NCBI RefSeq assembly: GCF_028595325.1
Contig: NZ_JAQQXR010000006.1
Coordinates: 1-64,000, forward strand
DNA from: Janthinobacterium fluminis
Lineage (GTDB): Bacteria; Pseudomonadota; Gammaproteobacteria; Burkholderiales; Burkholderiaceae_D
Direction: 5' to 3'
Length of the DNA stretch: 64,000 nucleotides
Position 1 is the first letter of the stretch. Every line of letters begins with the position of its first letter. Below are positions 6,614-15,893 of this stretch, piece after piece. A program made the translations under genes and the position numbers. The notes beneath the pieces were generated by a model. It saw nothing but the letters and a program-made list of their open reading frames with translations, did no database searches and had not been told where the DNA came from.

Positions 6614-6629
6614 ATTTTCACGAATAAGA

Positions 6630-6655
6630 AAAAGGCCAACCCGAAGGTTGGCCTA
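6630..6655 (-). terminator. Rho-independent terminator of tRNA-Pro
   Basis: AGGCCAACC-TTCG-GGTTGGCCT hairpin followed by a T run on the minus strand, 16 bases past the tRNA 3' end. Confidence 0.85.
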
Positions 6656-6670
6656 AGTCTTTGATTCTAT

Positions 6671-6747
6671 TGGTCGGGGCGAGAAGATTCGAACTTCCGA
6701 CCCCTTGCACCCCATGCAAGTACGCTACCAGGCTGCGCTACGCCCCG
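6671..6747 (-). tRNA. tRNA-Pro (anticodon GGG)
   Basis: The minus strand folds as a 77-nt cloverleaf. The 7-bp acceptor stem CGGGGCG pairs with CGCCCCG, the D arm contains AGCCTGGTAG, the anticodon stem CTTGC/GCAAG encloses a loop with GGG, and the T arm contains GTTCGAATC. The encoded 3' end is ACCA. The 3' end faces the decayed element on the left, the usual orientation for tRNA-integrating elements. No second copy of the tRNA 3' end was noticed within 1-6600. Confidence 0.95.
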
Positions 6748-6873
6748 ACGAGCTGCGAATTATAACAGAGCCTTTTACGTTTTTGCCATCCTTGCCACGG
6801 ACAAAGTGCAAATACCCGCAAAATTGTTGCACCCCGCCCCGGGGCGCAGCGCCGCGGCCGCATATTTCTATGC

Positions 6874-7485
6874 TTAACTGAACAGCAACGGCGTCAGCGC
6901 CAGCCGGAACGAGGCGACCAGGCTGGCCACGTCCAGGCCGGGGTGGTGCAGCGCGCGCAGCGACAGGCCCTGGTACATGGCGATCATCATTTCGACGCGG
7001 CCGTCCAGCGTGGCGTCGTCGACCGCCAGTTGACGCCGCTGCCGCGCCCGTTTGATGATGCTGCGCAGCTCGCCGCGCGGACGCGCGTCCGCGTCGTGCA
7101 GCACGGCGGCAATGGTCGGGTTGCGCGCCGCCTCGGAGAAAATTTCCAGTTGCAGCCCCCACAACACCGGGTCGAGGTTTTCCTTGACGTGCTGTTCGGC
7201 GTTGTCGAACATCGCTTGCAGCGGCTCGTCGTGCTGCTCCAGGTCGCGCAGGATGGCGGCGACCCGTTCCAGGTTTTGTTCGACGAAGGCTGCGATGATG
7301 GCGTCCTTGCTGTCGAAGTAGTTGTAGATGTGGCCCGCGCTCATGCCGGCCGCCTTCGATATCTGCGCCATGCTGGCGCCGTGGAAGCCGCTGCGCCGGA
7401 AGCAACTGGCTGCCGCGTCCAGCACCTGCTTGCGCCGGCTGAGCGTGCGTTGCTGGTCGCTGCGCTGTTTTTCTGTGATGATCAT
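6874..7485 (-). CDS. TetR-family transcriptional repressor, copy 1
   Basis: A 203-residue TetR/AcrR regulator. The N-terminal helix-turn-helix is clear ([20 protein letters not shown], then [19 protein letters not shown], then [10 protein letters not shown]); the C-terminal two-thirds is a ligand-binding helical domain. It is closely similar to the next regulator (7623-8234), so the two are a tandem duplication. Both lie downstream of the efflux genes on the same strand and may be transcribed with them or separately. The likely role is drug-responsive repression of the pump operon. The start at 7485 was chosen because a GGAAAAG site precedes it; an upstream in-frame extension lacks support. 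Confidence 0.85.
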   Translation of the reverse strand: MIITEKQRSDQQRTLSRRKQVLDAAASCFRRSGFHGASMAQISKAAGMSAGHIYNYFDSKDAIIAAFVEQNLERVAAILRDLEQHDEPLQAMFDNAEQHVKENLDPVLWGLQLEIFSEAARNPTIAAVLHDADARPRGELRSIIKRARQRRQLAVDDATLDGRVEMMIAMYQGLSLRALHHPGLDVASLVASFRLALTPLLFS

Positions 7486-7622
7486 GTACTTTTCCGTTGT
7501 CACGCTGGCGCGGGGGACTGCCCGGCCACCACCGGCCACTTTACCCGATGCGGGCCGCCGTTACCACCGTCGGCGCGCAAAATGCTGTTTTTTTGCCATC
7601 ACGTGTTGAATGGGCGGCCGGC

Positions 7623-8234
7623 CTAGTGCAGCAGCAGCGCCGTGAGGGCCAGGCGATAGCCGTCGATCACGGCCGTCTGATCCATGCCGGGGTGGTGCAG
7701 CGCGCGCACGTGCAAGCCCTGGTACATGGCGATGATGGTGTCGACGCGGCCGTCGAGCAGGCCGTCGTCCGTCGCCAGCCCGCGGTGTTGCCGCGCCGTC
7801 TTGAGGATGGTGCGGAACTGGGCGCGCATGCGCCGGTCGGCGCCGTGCAGCAGCGCGGCGATTTTCGGGTTGCGCGCCGATTCGGAAAAGATTTCCAGCG
7901 GCAGCGCCCAGATCTCCGGGTCCAGGCTTTCGCTGACGTTCTGGGCGACGTTGTCGATCATCTTTTGCAGCGGGTCCTCGTCCTGCTCCAGGTCGCGCAT
8001 GTGGGCCGACACGCGCTCCATGTTTTGCTGGACGAAGGCGGCGATGATGGCGTCCTTGTTGTCGAAGTAGTTGTAGATGTGGCCGGCGCTCATGCCGGCC
8101 GCCTTCGATATCTCGGCCATGCTGGCGCCGTGGAAGCCGCTGCGCCCGAAGCAGCTGGCGGCCGCGTCCAGCACTTGCTTGCGCCGGCTGTGCGCGCGCT
8201 CCTGGTCCGGGTGTCTCTTCTCTGTCGAGTTCAC
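7623..8234 (-). CDS. TetR-family transcriptional repressor, copy 2
   Basis: A 203-residue paralogue of the 6874-7485 protein, most alike in the DNA-binding part ([20 protein letters not shown], then [15 protein letters not shown]), with more differences in the ligand pocket region. It starts with ATG and lies 61 bp downstream of the outer-membrane channel gene, so it is probably part of the pump operon. Near-identical recognition helices imply both repressors bind the same operator, such as the palindrome at 14202-14219, while sensing different ligands. That division of labour is inferred, not shown. Confidence 0.87.
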   Translation of the reverse strand: MNSTEKRHPDQERAHSRRKQVLDAAASCFGRSGFHGASMAEISKAAGMSAGHIYNYFDNKDAIIAAFVQQNMERVSAHMRDLEQDEDPLQKMIDNVAQNVSESLDPEIWALPLEIFSESARNPKIAALLHGADRRMRAQFRTILKTARQHRGLATDDGLLDGRVDTIIAMYQGLHVRALHHPGMDQTAVIDGYRLALTALLLH

Positions 8235-8295
8235 GGTGCTGTCCTGTGCTGCGGCGGCCGGAACGCGCGCCCGGCCGCCTGCTTCGCTGTCGCGG

Positions 8296-9756
8296 TTATC
8301 GGGCGCCGGCGGCGCCCTGCACGGCCGCCGTCGCCGGCGCCCCCTCTGGCTGCCAGCCGCCGCCCAGCACCTTGTACAGGGTCACCAGGTTGGCCTGCTT
8401 TTGCAGGCGCGCGCCGATCAGGCTTTGCTGGGCCGCGTACTGGGCGCGCTGCGACACCAGCGCGTTCAGGTAGGACTCGGCGCCCTGGCGGTAGCGCGCC
8501 TCGTGGATGCGGTAGCTTTTCGACGCCGCCTCGACCAGCGCTTCCTGCGAGGCCAGGCGCTCGCCCAGCGTGCCGCGCTGCGCCAGCGCGTCCGACACTT
8601 CGCGGAAGGCGCTCTGGATGGACTTCTCGTAGCGGGCCACGGCGATGTCGCGCTCGACCTTGGCGATGCCCAGGTTGGCGCGGTTGACGCCGCCGTCGAA
8701 GATCGGCAGGCTCACTTGCGGCATGAAGCTCCACGTCGAGCTGCCGCCCTTGAACAGGCCAGACAGATTGTCGCTGACCGTGCCGGCCGAGGCCGTCAGC
8801 GAGATGCGCGGGAAGAAGGCGGCGCGGGCCGCGCCGATGTTGGCGTTGGCGGCGCGCAGCGTGCGCTCGGCCTCCAGCACGTCGGGACGGCGCTGCAGCA
8901 CCTCCGACGGCAGCCCGGACGGGATGTCGGTCAGCGCCGTGACGCTTGCCTGCGGCCCCTGCGGCAGCAGGCCGGCCGGCAGCGGCGCGCCCACCACCAG
9001 GGCCAGCAGGTTCTGGTCCAGCGCCACCTGGCCCGTGTACAGGGCCACGTCGGAACGGGCCGCCTCGACGCTGGTCTGCGCCTCGTACATGTCCAGCCCA
9101 GAGGTGGCGCCGGCCTGGAAGCGGCTCTGGCTCAGCGCATACGACACTTGCTGGCTTTTCAGGGTTTCCTGCGCCAGGCGCAGGCGCTCCTGGTCGGCCA
9201 GCAGCGTCAGGTAGTGGCCCGCCACTTCCGCCACCAGGCTGATCTGCGCGGCGCGGCGCGCCTCCTCGGTGCCCAGGTATTGCTGCAGGGCCGATTCGGA
9301 CAGGTCGCGCACGCGGCCGAAGAAGTCCAGCTCGTAGGCGGCCGCGCCCAGGTTGGCGCTGTACTGGTGCGTCACTTGCGCCTGCCCGTTCGGGCTGGCA
9401 TTGGCCGCCGAGCGCTGCGCGCTGCCGCTGCCGTTCGCCGCGATCTTCGGCAGCAGCGCGGCGCTTTCGATGCCGTAGCGGGCGCGCGCCTTTTCGATGT
9501 TCAGCGTGCTCACGCGCAGGTCGCGGTTGTTCGCCAGCGCCAGCTCGATCACCTGGCGCAGGCGGGCGTCGGCGAAGAAGTCGCGCCACTGGATGTCGGC
9601 CGCCGGGCGGGCGTTCGCCGCCGCCGCGTCCGCCTGGTAGGCCGGACCGGCCGGCCAGCCGCCCGCCACCGGGCTGTCGGGGCGCTGGTAGGTGGGCGCC
9701 AGGCTGCAACCGCCCAGCAGGGCCAGCGCGGCGAGGGAGAGTAGGGTTTTTTTCAT
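8296..9756 (-). CDS. outer-membrane efflux channel lipoprotein (OprM/TolC family)
   Basis: A 486-residue outer-membrane factor of the NodT/OprM type. The signal peptide ends in a LLGGC lipobox with Cys17 as the expected lipidation site. Two OEP repeats form the TolC-like barrel and periplasmic alpha-helical tunnel (examples: [18 protein letters not shown] in the first half, [20 protein letters not shown] in the second). It provides the exit duct for the tripartite pump. It follows the pump gene with 1 base between stop and start, so translation is probably coupled. The C-terminal tail is Gly/Ala-rich and extends a little past the usual end. Confidence 0.93.
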   Translation of the reverse strand: MKKTLLSLAALALLGGCSLAPTYQRPDSPVAGGWPAGPAYQADAAAANARPAADIQWRDFFADARLRQVIELALANNRDLRVSTLNIEKARARYGIESAALLPKIAANGSGSAQRSAANASPNGQAQVTHQYSANLGAAAYELDFFGRVRDLSESALQQYLGTEEARRAAQISLVAEVAGHYLTLLADQERLRLAQETLKSQQVSYALSQSRFQAGATSGLDMYEAQTSVEAARSDVALYTGQVALDQNLLALVVGAPLPAGLLPQGPQASVTALTDIPSGLPSEVLQRRPDVLEAERTLRAANANIGAARAAFFPRISLTASAGTVSDNLSGLFKGGSSTWSFMPQVSLPIFDGGVNRANLGIAKVERDIAVARYEKSIQSAFREVSDALAQRGTLGERLASQEALVEAASKSYRIHEARYRQGAESYLNALVSQRAQYAAQQSLIGARLQKQANLVTLYKVLGGGWQPEGAPATAAVQGAAGAR

Positions 9757-9757
9757 G

Positions 9758-12700
9758 TTAATGCGCTTCCGTTATGACTGTGGCGGCTGGCTGCGGCGCG
9801 GCTGGCTTGGGTTTGAAAAAGCCGCGCACCAGCACGAAGAACACCGGGACGAAGAAGATGCCGAGGAAGGTCGCCGACAGCATGCCGCCCAGCACGCCGA
9901 TGCCGATGGCGTTCTGGCTGCCGGAGCCGGCGCCGCTGCTGGTGGCCAGCGGCAGCACGCCCAGGCCGAAGGCGATCGAGGTCATCAGGATCGGCCGCAG
10001 GCGCAGGCGCACCGCCTGCAGGGTGGCCTCCTTCAGTTCCACGCCCTTGTCCTGCAATTCCTTGGCGAATTCGACGATCAGGATCGCGTTCTTCGCCGAC
10101 AGGCCGACCACGGTCAGCAACGCCACCTGGAAGTAGACGTCGTTCGACAGGCCGAAGAAGGTGCTGCCCAGCACCGTGCCGATGACGCCCAGCGGCACGA
10201 CCAGCAGCACCGAGAACGGGATCGACCAGCTTTCATACAGGGCGGCCAGGCACAGGAAGACGATCAGCAGGGAAATGGCGTACAGCTGCGGCGTCTGCGA
10301 GCCGGAATCGCGCTCCTCGGCCGACACGCCGGTCCACTCGAAGCCGATGCCCGGCGGCAGTTGCGCCACCAGTTTTTCCACTTCGGCCATGGCCGCGCCC
10401 GAGCTCTTGCCCGGCGCCGGCATGCCCAGCACCTCGACCGACGACAGGCCGTTGTAGCGCTCCAGACGCGGCGAGGCATACACCCACTCGCCCGAGGCGA
10501 AGGCCGAAAACGGCACCATGTCGCCGGCGTTGTTGCGCACGAACCATTTGGCCAGGTCTTCCGGCACCATGCGCGAGTCGGGCTGGCCCTGCATGAACAC
10601 CTTCTTGACGCGGCCGCGGTCGATGAAGTCGTTCACATAACTACTGCCCCAGCCGACGCTGAGCACCTTGTTCACTTCGGCCAGCGACAGGCCAAGCGCG
10701 GTGGCTTTCTGCTGGTCGATGGTGATCTTGTATTCCGGCGTGTCTTCCTGGCCGTTCGGGCGCACGCCCATCAGCAGCGGATTCTTCGACGCCATGCCCA
10801 GCAACTGGTTGCGGGCGCCCATCAGGGCATCATGTCCGAGGCCGGCCTGGTCCTGCAGCTGCAAGTCGAAGCCGCTGGCATTGCCCAGCTCCAGCACGGC
10901 CGGCGGGGCGAAGGCGAACACCATCGCGTCCTTGATTTTCGAGAACGAGGCCATCGCCTTGCCGACCACGCCGGGGGCGCGCAGATCGGGGCGCTTGCGC
11001 ACGTCCCAGTCCTTCAGGCGCACGAAGGCGATGCCGGTGTTCTGGCCATTGCCGCCAAAGCTGAAGCCGGCCACGGTGAAGATGGACGCGACCGCCTCCT
11101 GCTGCTCGACCATGAAGTGCTCCTCGACCTTTTCGATCACCTTCAGCGTGCGCTCCTGCGTGGCGCCCGTCGGCAACTGGATCTGCGAGAACAGCACGCC
11201 CTGGTCTTCGGCCGGTAGGAAGGACGTCGGCAGACGCATGAAGACGAAGGCCAGCGCGCCCAGCAGCAGCGCGTACATCAGCATCGAGCGGCCGCTGCGG
11301 CGTATCATGTTGCCGACCCAGCCCTGGTACTTCGCGCTGCTGCTGTCGAAGCTGCGGTTGAACCAGCCGAAGAAGCCGCTGTTGCTGGCGTGGTGGCCTT
11401 TTTCGACGGGCTTCAGGAAGGTGGCGCACAGCGCCGGCGTAAACACCATCGCGACGATCACCGACAGCACCATCGCCGAGACGATGGTGATCGAGAACTG
11501 GCGGTAGATCACCCCGGTCGAGCCGCTGAAGAAGGCCATCGGCACGAACACGGCCGACAGCACCATGGCGATGCCGACCAGGGCGCCGGTGATCTGGCCC
11601 ATCGACTTGCGCGTCGCCTCGACGGGCGAGAGGCCCTCCTCGCTCATCACGCGCTCGACGTTCTCGACGACGACGATGGCGTCGTCGACCAGCAGGCCGA
11701 TCGCCAGCACCATCGCGAACATGGTCAGGGTGTTGATCGAATAGCCGAACGCCGACAGGATGGCGAAGGTGCCCAGCAGCACCACCGGCACGGCCAGCGT
11801 GGGGATCAGGGTGGCGCGGAAGTTTTGCAGGAACAGGTACATGACCAGGAACACCAGCACGATCGCCTCGGCCAGGGTCTTGACCACTTCCTCGATCGAC
11901 AGCTTGACGAAAGGCGTGGTGTCGAAGGCCACCTGGGCCTTCATGCCGGCCGGGAACTGCTTGCCCAGCTGCTCGACCTTCTTCTTGACCAGCTCGGCCG
12001 TTTCCAGCGCGTTCGCGCCCGAGGCCAGCTTGATGGCGATGCCGGTGGCCGGCTTGCCGTTGAAGCGCGCCACGGTCTTGTAGTTCTCGCTGCCCAGCTC
12101 CATGCGGGCGACGTCGCGCAGCATCACGCTGGCGCCGTTGGGCGTGGTCTTCAGCAGGATGGCGCCGAACTGCTCGGCCGTCTGCAGGCGGCTCTGGGCC
12201 GACACGGTGGCGTTCAACTGCTGCCCCGGCGCGGCCGGCGTGCCGCCCAGCTCGCCGGCGGACACCTCGGTGTTTTGCGCGCTGATGGCGGCGCTGACGT
12301 CGGCCGGCGTCAACTGGTAGCTTTGCAGCTTGGACGGGTCCAGCCAGATGCGCATCGCGTACTGCGAGCCGAACAGCGTGACCTCGCCCACGCCCTGCAC
12401 GCGGCTGAGCGGATCGACGACGTTGGCGGCCACATAGTCGCCCAGGTCGACCTGGCGCATGCTGCCGTTCTCGGACGTGAAGCCGAGCACCATCAGGAAG
12501 TTTTTCGTCGCCTTCGACACCACCAGGCCCTGCTGCGTCACCGCGGCCGGCAGCAGCGGCGTCGCCAGTTGCAGCTTGTTCTGCACCTGCACCTGGGCGA
12601 TGTCGGGGTTGGTGCCGCTCTTGAAGGTCAGCGTCAGGCTGATGCCGCCGGTCGAATCGCTGCTCGACGACATGTAGTTCAAGCCGTCGATGCCCTTCAT

Positions 12701-12904
12701 CTTCTGTTCGATGACCTGGGTCACCGCGTCCTCGACGGTCTTGGCCGACGCGCCCGGATAGGTGCCGCTGATCGAAATCGACGGCGGCGCAATGCTCGGG
12801 TACTGCGACACCGGCAAGCCGAGGATGGCAATCACGCCGGCCAGCATGATCACAATCGCGACCACCCAGGCGAAAATCGGGCGGTCAATAAAGAAACGTG
12901 CCAT
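9758..12904 (-). CDS. RND multidrug efflux pump (AcrB/MexB type, HAE1)
   Basis: A 1048-residue inner-membrane proton antiporter, full length for the HAE1 family. It starts [17 protein letters not shown], the classic N terminus. The proton-relay pair Asp407-Asp408 is present in [13 protein letters not shown], and the matching Lys in [16 protein letters not shown]. Two sets of six membrane helices surround large periplasmic porter loops. It takes up diverse drugs from periplasm or membrane and passes them to the outer-membrane channel. It lies 15 bp after the adaptor gene and 1 bp before the channel gene. The substrate range cannot be read from the sequence. Confidence 0.96.
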   Translation of the reverse strand: MARFFIDRPIFAWVVAIVIMLAGVIAILGLPVSQYPSIAPPSISISGTYPGASAKTVEDAVTQVIEQKMKGIDGLNYMSSSSDSTGGISLTLTFKSGTNPDIAQVQVQNKLQLATPLLPAAVTQQGLVVSKATKNFLMVLGFTSENGSMRQVDLGDYVAANVVDPLSRVQGVGEVTLFGSQYAMRIWLDPSKLQSYQLTPADVSAAISAQNTEVSAGELGGTPAAPGQQLNATVSAQSRLQTAEQFGAILLKTTPNGASVMLRDVARMELGSENYKTVARFNGKPATGIAIKLASGANALETAELVKKKVEQLGKQFPAGMKAQVAFDTTPFVKLSIEEVVKTLAEAIVLVFLVMYLFLQNFRATLIPTLAVPVVLLGTFAILSAFGYSINTLTMFAMVLAIGLLVDDAIVVVENVERVMSEEGLSPVEATRKSMGQITGALVGIAMVLSAVFVPMAFFSGSTGVIYRQFSITIVSAMVLSVIVAMVFTPALCATFLKPVEKGHHASNSGFFGWFNRSFDSSSAKYQGWVGNMIRRSGRSMLMYALLLGALAFVFMRLPTSFLPAEDQGVLFSQIQLPTGATQERTLKVIEKVEEHFMVEQQEAVASIFTVAGFSFGGNGQNTGIAFVRLKDWDVRKRPDLRAPGVVGKAMASFSKIKDAMVFAFAPPAVLELGNASGFDLQLQDQAGLGHDALMGARNQLLGMASKNPLLMGVRPNGQEDTPEYKITIDQQKATALGLSLAEVNKVLSVGWGSSYVNDFIDRGRVKKVFMQGQPDSRMVPEDLAKWFVRNNAGDMVPFSAFASGEWVYASPRLERYNGLSSVEVLGMPAPGKSSGAAMAEVEKLVAQLPPGIGFEWTGVSAEERDSGSQTPQLYAISLLIVFLCLAALYESWSIPFSVLLVVPLGVIGTVLGSTFFGLSNDVYFQVALLTVVGLSAKNAILIVEFAKELQDKGVELKEATLQAVRLRLRPILMTSIAFGLGVLPLATSSGAGSGSQNAIGIGVLGGMLSATFLGIFFVPVFFVLVRGFFKPKPAAPQPAATVITEAH

Positions 12905-12919
12905 TCTTAATCTCCTGAA

Positions 12920-14134
12920 TTAGTGGGCGCTTTTGGCGTTCGCGGCGGGCGCGGCGCCGGCCGGCGCGCCGGCGACGGCCGGGGCGGCCGCGGCGACATT
13001 GGCCTGGGCGCCCGGCTTGACCTTTTGCACGCCCTCGACGATGACGCGGTCGCCGGCGGCCAGGCCGGACGTGACCAGCCACTTGTCGCCCAGCGTGCGC
13101 GCGGTCGTCAGGATGCGCTGCTCGACCTTGCCCTCGGGGTTCAGCACCAGCGCCGTCGCCTGGCCTTTCGGATTGCGCGTCACGCCCTGCTGCGGCACGA
13201 CGATGGCGCTGTCGTTCAAGCCGTTTTCCAGCACGGCGCGCACATACATGCCCGGCAGCAGGTCGCCCTTCGGGTTCGGGAACAGCGCGCGCAAGGTCAC
13301 GTTGCCCGTGCCGGGGTCGACGCTGACGTCGGAGAATTGCAGCTTGCCCGCCTCGGCATACTTGCTGCCGTCGGCCAGCAGCAGCGTCACCCTGGCCTGG
13401 CCTGAGCCGGCCTTCTTCAGGCTGCCGCTATCCATTTCGCGCTTCAGGCGCAGCAAGTCGTTGCTGGACTGGGTCACGTCGACGTAGATCGGGTCGAGCT
13501 GCTGCACGGTGGTCAGCGCCGTGGCCTGGTTGGCCGTCACCAGCGCGCCCGGCGTCACGTTCGAGCGGCCGATGCGCCCGCCGATAGGCGCGAACACATT
13601 GGTGTAGCGCAAATTGATGCTGGCCGCTTCCAGCGCCGCCGTGGCCGACTCGACGTCGGCCTTGGCCTGCTCGCTGGCGGCGACGGCGTCGTCGTAGTCC
13701 TGGCGGCTGACGCCCTCGATGGCGACCAGCTCCTTGTAGCGCGCCACTTTCGGGCCGCTCGTCAGCAGGTTCGCCTTGGCCTTGTTCAAGGCCGCCTTGG
13801 CGGCGTTGTAGGCCGCCTGGTAGCTGGCCGGGTCGATCTGGTACAGCGCGGTGCCGGCCTTGACGTCGGCGCCCTCGACGAACAGGCGTTTCTGGATCAG
13901 GCCGCCCACTTGCGGACGCACCTCGGCCACCTGGTAGGCGGCTGTGCGGCCGGGCAATTCCGTCGTCATCGACAGGGCTTGCGTGGTGACCGTGAAGACG
14001 CCCACCTCCGGCACCTTGGCCGGCGGCGCGCCGGCCGGGGCTTTGTTGCAACCGGCAACGATCAGGGTGGCGCAAACGGCGGCGAGGGTGCCGGCGACGC
14101 GGCGCGACGGCAGGGAGAAGCTGGATTCCATCAT
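12920..14134 (-). CDS. RND efflux periplasmic adaptor (AcrA/MexA type lipoprotein)
   Basis: A 404-residue membrane-fusion protein. The signal peptide ends in a VAGC lipobox (Cys29). A biotinyl-lipoyl-like half motif (VRPQVGGLIQKRLFVEGADV) is followed by a coiled-coil hairpin (residues about 95-170), the second lipoyl half (NVFAPIGGRIGRSNVTPGAL), a beta-barrel and a membrane-proximal domain. It bridges pump and channel. The C-terminal tail is Ala/Gly/Pro-rich and low in complexity. Two adjacent ATG codons (14134 and 14131) follow an AGGAAA site; the first was taken. It is the promoter-proximal gene of the pump operon. Confidence 0.94.
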   Translation of the reverse strand: MMESSFSLPSRRVAGTLAAVCATLIVAGCNKAPAGAPPAKVPEVGVFTVTTQALSMTTELPGRTAAYQVAEVRPQVGGLIQKRLFVEGADVKAGTALYQIDPASYQAAYNAAKAALNKAKANLLTSGPKVARYKELVAIEGVSRQDYDDAVAASEQAKADVESATAALEAASINLRYTNVFAPIGGRIGRSNVTPGALVTANQATALTTVQQLDPIYVDVTQSSNDLLRLKREMDSGSLKKAGSGQARVTLLLADGSKYAEAGKLQFSDVSVDPGTGNVTLRALFPNPKGDLLPGMYVRAVLENGLNDSAIVVPQQGVTRNPKGQATALVLNPEGKVEQRILTTARTLGDKWLVTSGLAAGDRVIVEGVQKVKPGAQANVAAAAPAVAGAPAGAAPAANAKSAH

Positions 14135-14201
14135 GGATTTTCCTGTATGAACACTACGCAAAACGATGTATAGAAAGCGGAATTCGATTGTCACAGGTCA
14201 A

Positions 14202-14230
14202 AGAATGAACGATCATTCTATTTCCGTCAA
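14202..14230 (-). promoter_or_regulatory. efflux operon promoter with TetR-type palindrome
   Basis: On the minus strand TTGACG (14225-14230), a 17-bp spacer and CATTCT (14202-14207) form a candidate promoter. A perfect 7-bp inverted repeat with a 4-bp centre, AGAATGA-ACGA-TCATTCT, covers 14202-14219, overlapping the -10 and the spacer, the expected place for a TetR-family operator. A TTGTCACAGG sequence also occurs twice nearby (about 14189-14198 and 14244-14253). Binding by the tandem TetR proteins is inferred. Confidence 0.5.
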
Positions 14231-14397
14231 GCGTAGTTACAATTGTCACAGGCGCGCCGGCAAAGCGGGCGCGGGCCCGCCGCAAGCCGCCCCATGCACC
14301 TGCTTTTCAGGCAATTCTATTGAAATGTCACGTTTTTCCCCATTTGCGCTAATATTAATGATGTACGCGCCGCCGCGCGACGTTTGGGAGTGCGCTC

Positions 14398-15888
14398 ATG
14401 GGCCAACAGGACGACAACTACCCCCACCTCGCCTCCACCGGCGTGCCGGGCCTGGACAAGGTGCTGGCCGGCGGCCTGACGCCGGAGCGCCTGTATCTGG
14501 TCGAGGGCGAGCCCGGCACCGGCAAGACCACGCTGGCGCTGCAATTTATCGGCGAGGGCGTGCGCGCGGGCGAGGCGGCGCTCTACGTCACGCTGGGCGA
14601 GAGCGCCGCCGAGCTGCGCGCCAGCGCCCGGTCGCACGGCTGGGACATGGCCGGCGTGTCCATCGAGGAAATCATCCCCGGCGAGGACATCCTCGACCCG
14701 GAGCAGCAGTACTCGATCTTCCACCCGTCCGAAATCGAACTGGGCATGACGACCCAGCGCATCCTCGCGGCCGTCGAACAGCACAAGCCGCGCCGCATGG
14801 TGCTCGACTCGCTGTCGGAACTGCAGTTGCTGGCCGAGAGTCCGCTGCGCTACCGGCGCCAGATGCAGGCGCTCAAGCAATACCTGTCCAGCCGCGCCTG
14901 CACCGCCCTGTTCGTCGACGACCGCGCCGCCTTCAGCGGCGAACTGCAGGTGCGCAGCGTGGCGCACGCCGTCATCGCCCTGGAACTGCTGCCCCAGGCC
15001 TACGGCGCTGACCGGCGCCGCCTGCACATCACCAAGTACCGCGGCGTGGCCTTCCGCAGCGGCGCCCACGACTACAAAATCGTCACCGGCGGCCTGCGCG
15101 TGTTCCCGCGCCTGGTGGCGGCCGACACGCGCCAGGAGGGGCCGCGCGCGCGCCTGTCGAGCAACCTGGCGGCGCTCGACGCGCTGATGGGCGGCGGCCT
15201 GGAAGAAGGCATGAGCACGCTCATTTCCGGCCCGCCCGGCACCGGCAAGTCGACGCTGGCGACGCAATTCGTGCACGCCGCCACGCAGCGCGGCGAGGCG
15301 TGCGCGATGTTCCTGTTCGAGGAATCGCGCAACAATCTGCTGAACCGCGCCAGCGAGGTCGGCCTGGGGCTGCAGGCGGCGCTGCAAACGGGCCTGCTGA
15401 GCATCCAGCAAGTCGATCCGGCCGAGCTGTCGCCGGGCGAGTTTTCCCAGTCCGTCGTCGACGCCGCCGAACGGGGCGCGCGCCTGGTCGTCATCGACAG
15501 CCTGAACGGCTACCTGAACGCGGTGCCGGACGAGCGCTTCCTGCCGACCTATCTGCACGAGGTCCTCAGCTACCTGGGCCAGCACGGCGTCGCCAGCGTG
15601 CTCGTCGGCGTGCAGCAAAGCATGCTGGGCACGACCATGACGACCTCGGCCGACGCCAGTTATGTGGCCGACAACGTCATCATGCTGCGCTACTTCGAGT
15701 CCGGCGGCGAGGTCATGCAGGCCATCTCCGTGTTCAAGAAACGCGGCGGCGCGCACGCGCGCACCATACACCGCTTTGAAATTGGCCCCCGCGGCATCGA
15801 AATCGGCCCGGCGCTGCGCGGCTTCCACGGCATCCTGACGGGCGTGCCGACGAGCGACAGGCACGCCGCCGCGGCCGCCGGCGGCTAG
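14398..15888 (+). CDS. KaiC-like double RecA-domain ATPase
   Basis: A 496-residue protein with two KaiC-type ATPase domains. Walker A motifs are GEPGTGKTT (Lys43) and GPPGTGKST (Lys284); Walker B aspartates are near Asp137 (RRMVLDS) and Asp367 (RLVVIDS). The catalytic Glu pair is complete in the second domain (FLFEES, residues 308-309) but only a single Glu follows strand 2 in the first (VTLGES). A GGGAG site precedes the ATG. No kaiA or kaiB is nearby; instead a hybrid histidine kinase follows 5 bp later. Outside cyanobacteria such proteins are linked to stress responses rather than a proven clock, so the role here is signalling of unknown type. Confidence 0.9.
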   Translation: MGQQDDNYPHLASTGVPGLDKVLAGGLTPERLYLVEGEPGTGKTTLALQFIGEGVRAGEAALYVTLGESAAELRASARSHGWDMAGVSIEEIIPGEDILDPEQQYSIFHPSEIELGMTTQRILAAVEQHKPRRMVLDSLSELQLLAESPLRYRRQMQALKQYLSSRACTALFVDDRAAFSGELQVRSVAHAVIALELLPQAYGADRRRLHITKYRGVAFRSGAHDYKIVTGGLRVFPRLVAADTRQEGPRARLSSNLAALDALMGGGLEEGMSTLISGPPGTGKSTLATQFVHAATQRGEACAMFLFEESRNNLLNRASEVGLGLQAALQTGLLSIQQVDPAELSPGEFSQSVVDAAERGARLVVIDSLNGYLNAVPDERFLPTYLHEVLSYLGQHGVASVLVGVQQSMLGTTMTTSADASYVADNVIMLRYFESGGEVMQAISVFKKRGGAHARTIHRFEIGPRGIEIGPALRGFHGILTGVPTSDRHAAAAAGG

Positions 15889-15893
15889 GCGCG

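Noticed and set aside
6780..14190. Many long open frames antisense to the efflux genes
   Set aside because: High GC makes antisense frames open by chance; they show repetitive His/Arg/Gln/Ala-rich composition and no ribosome sites.
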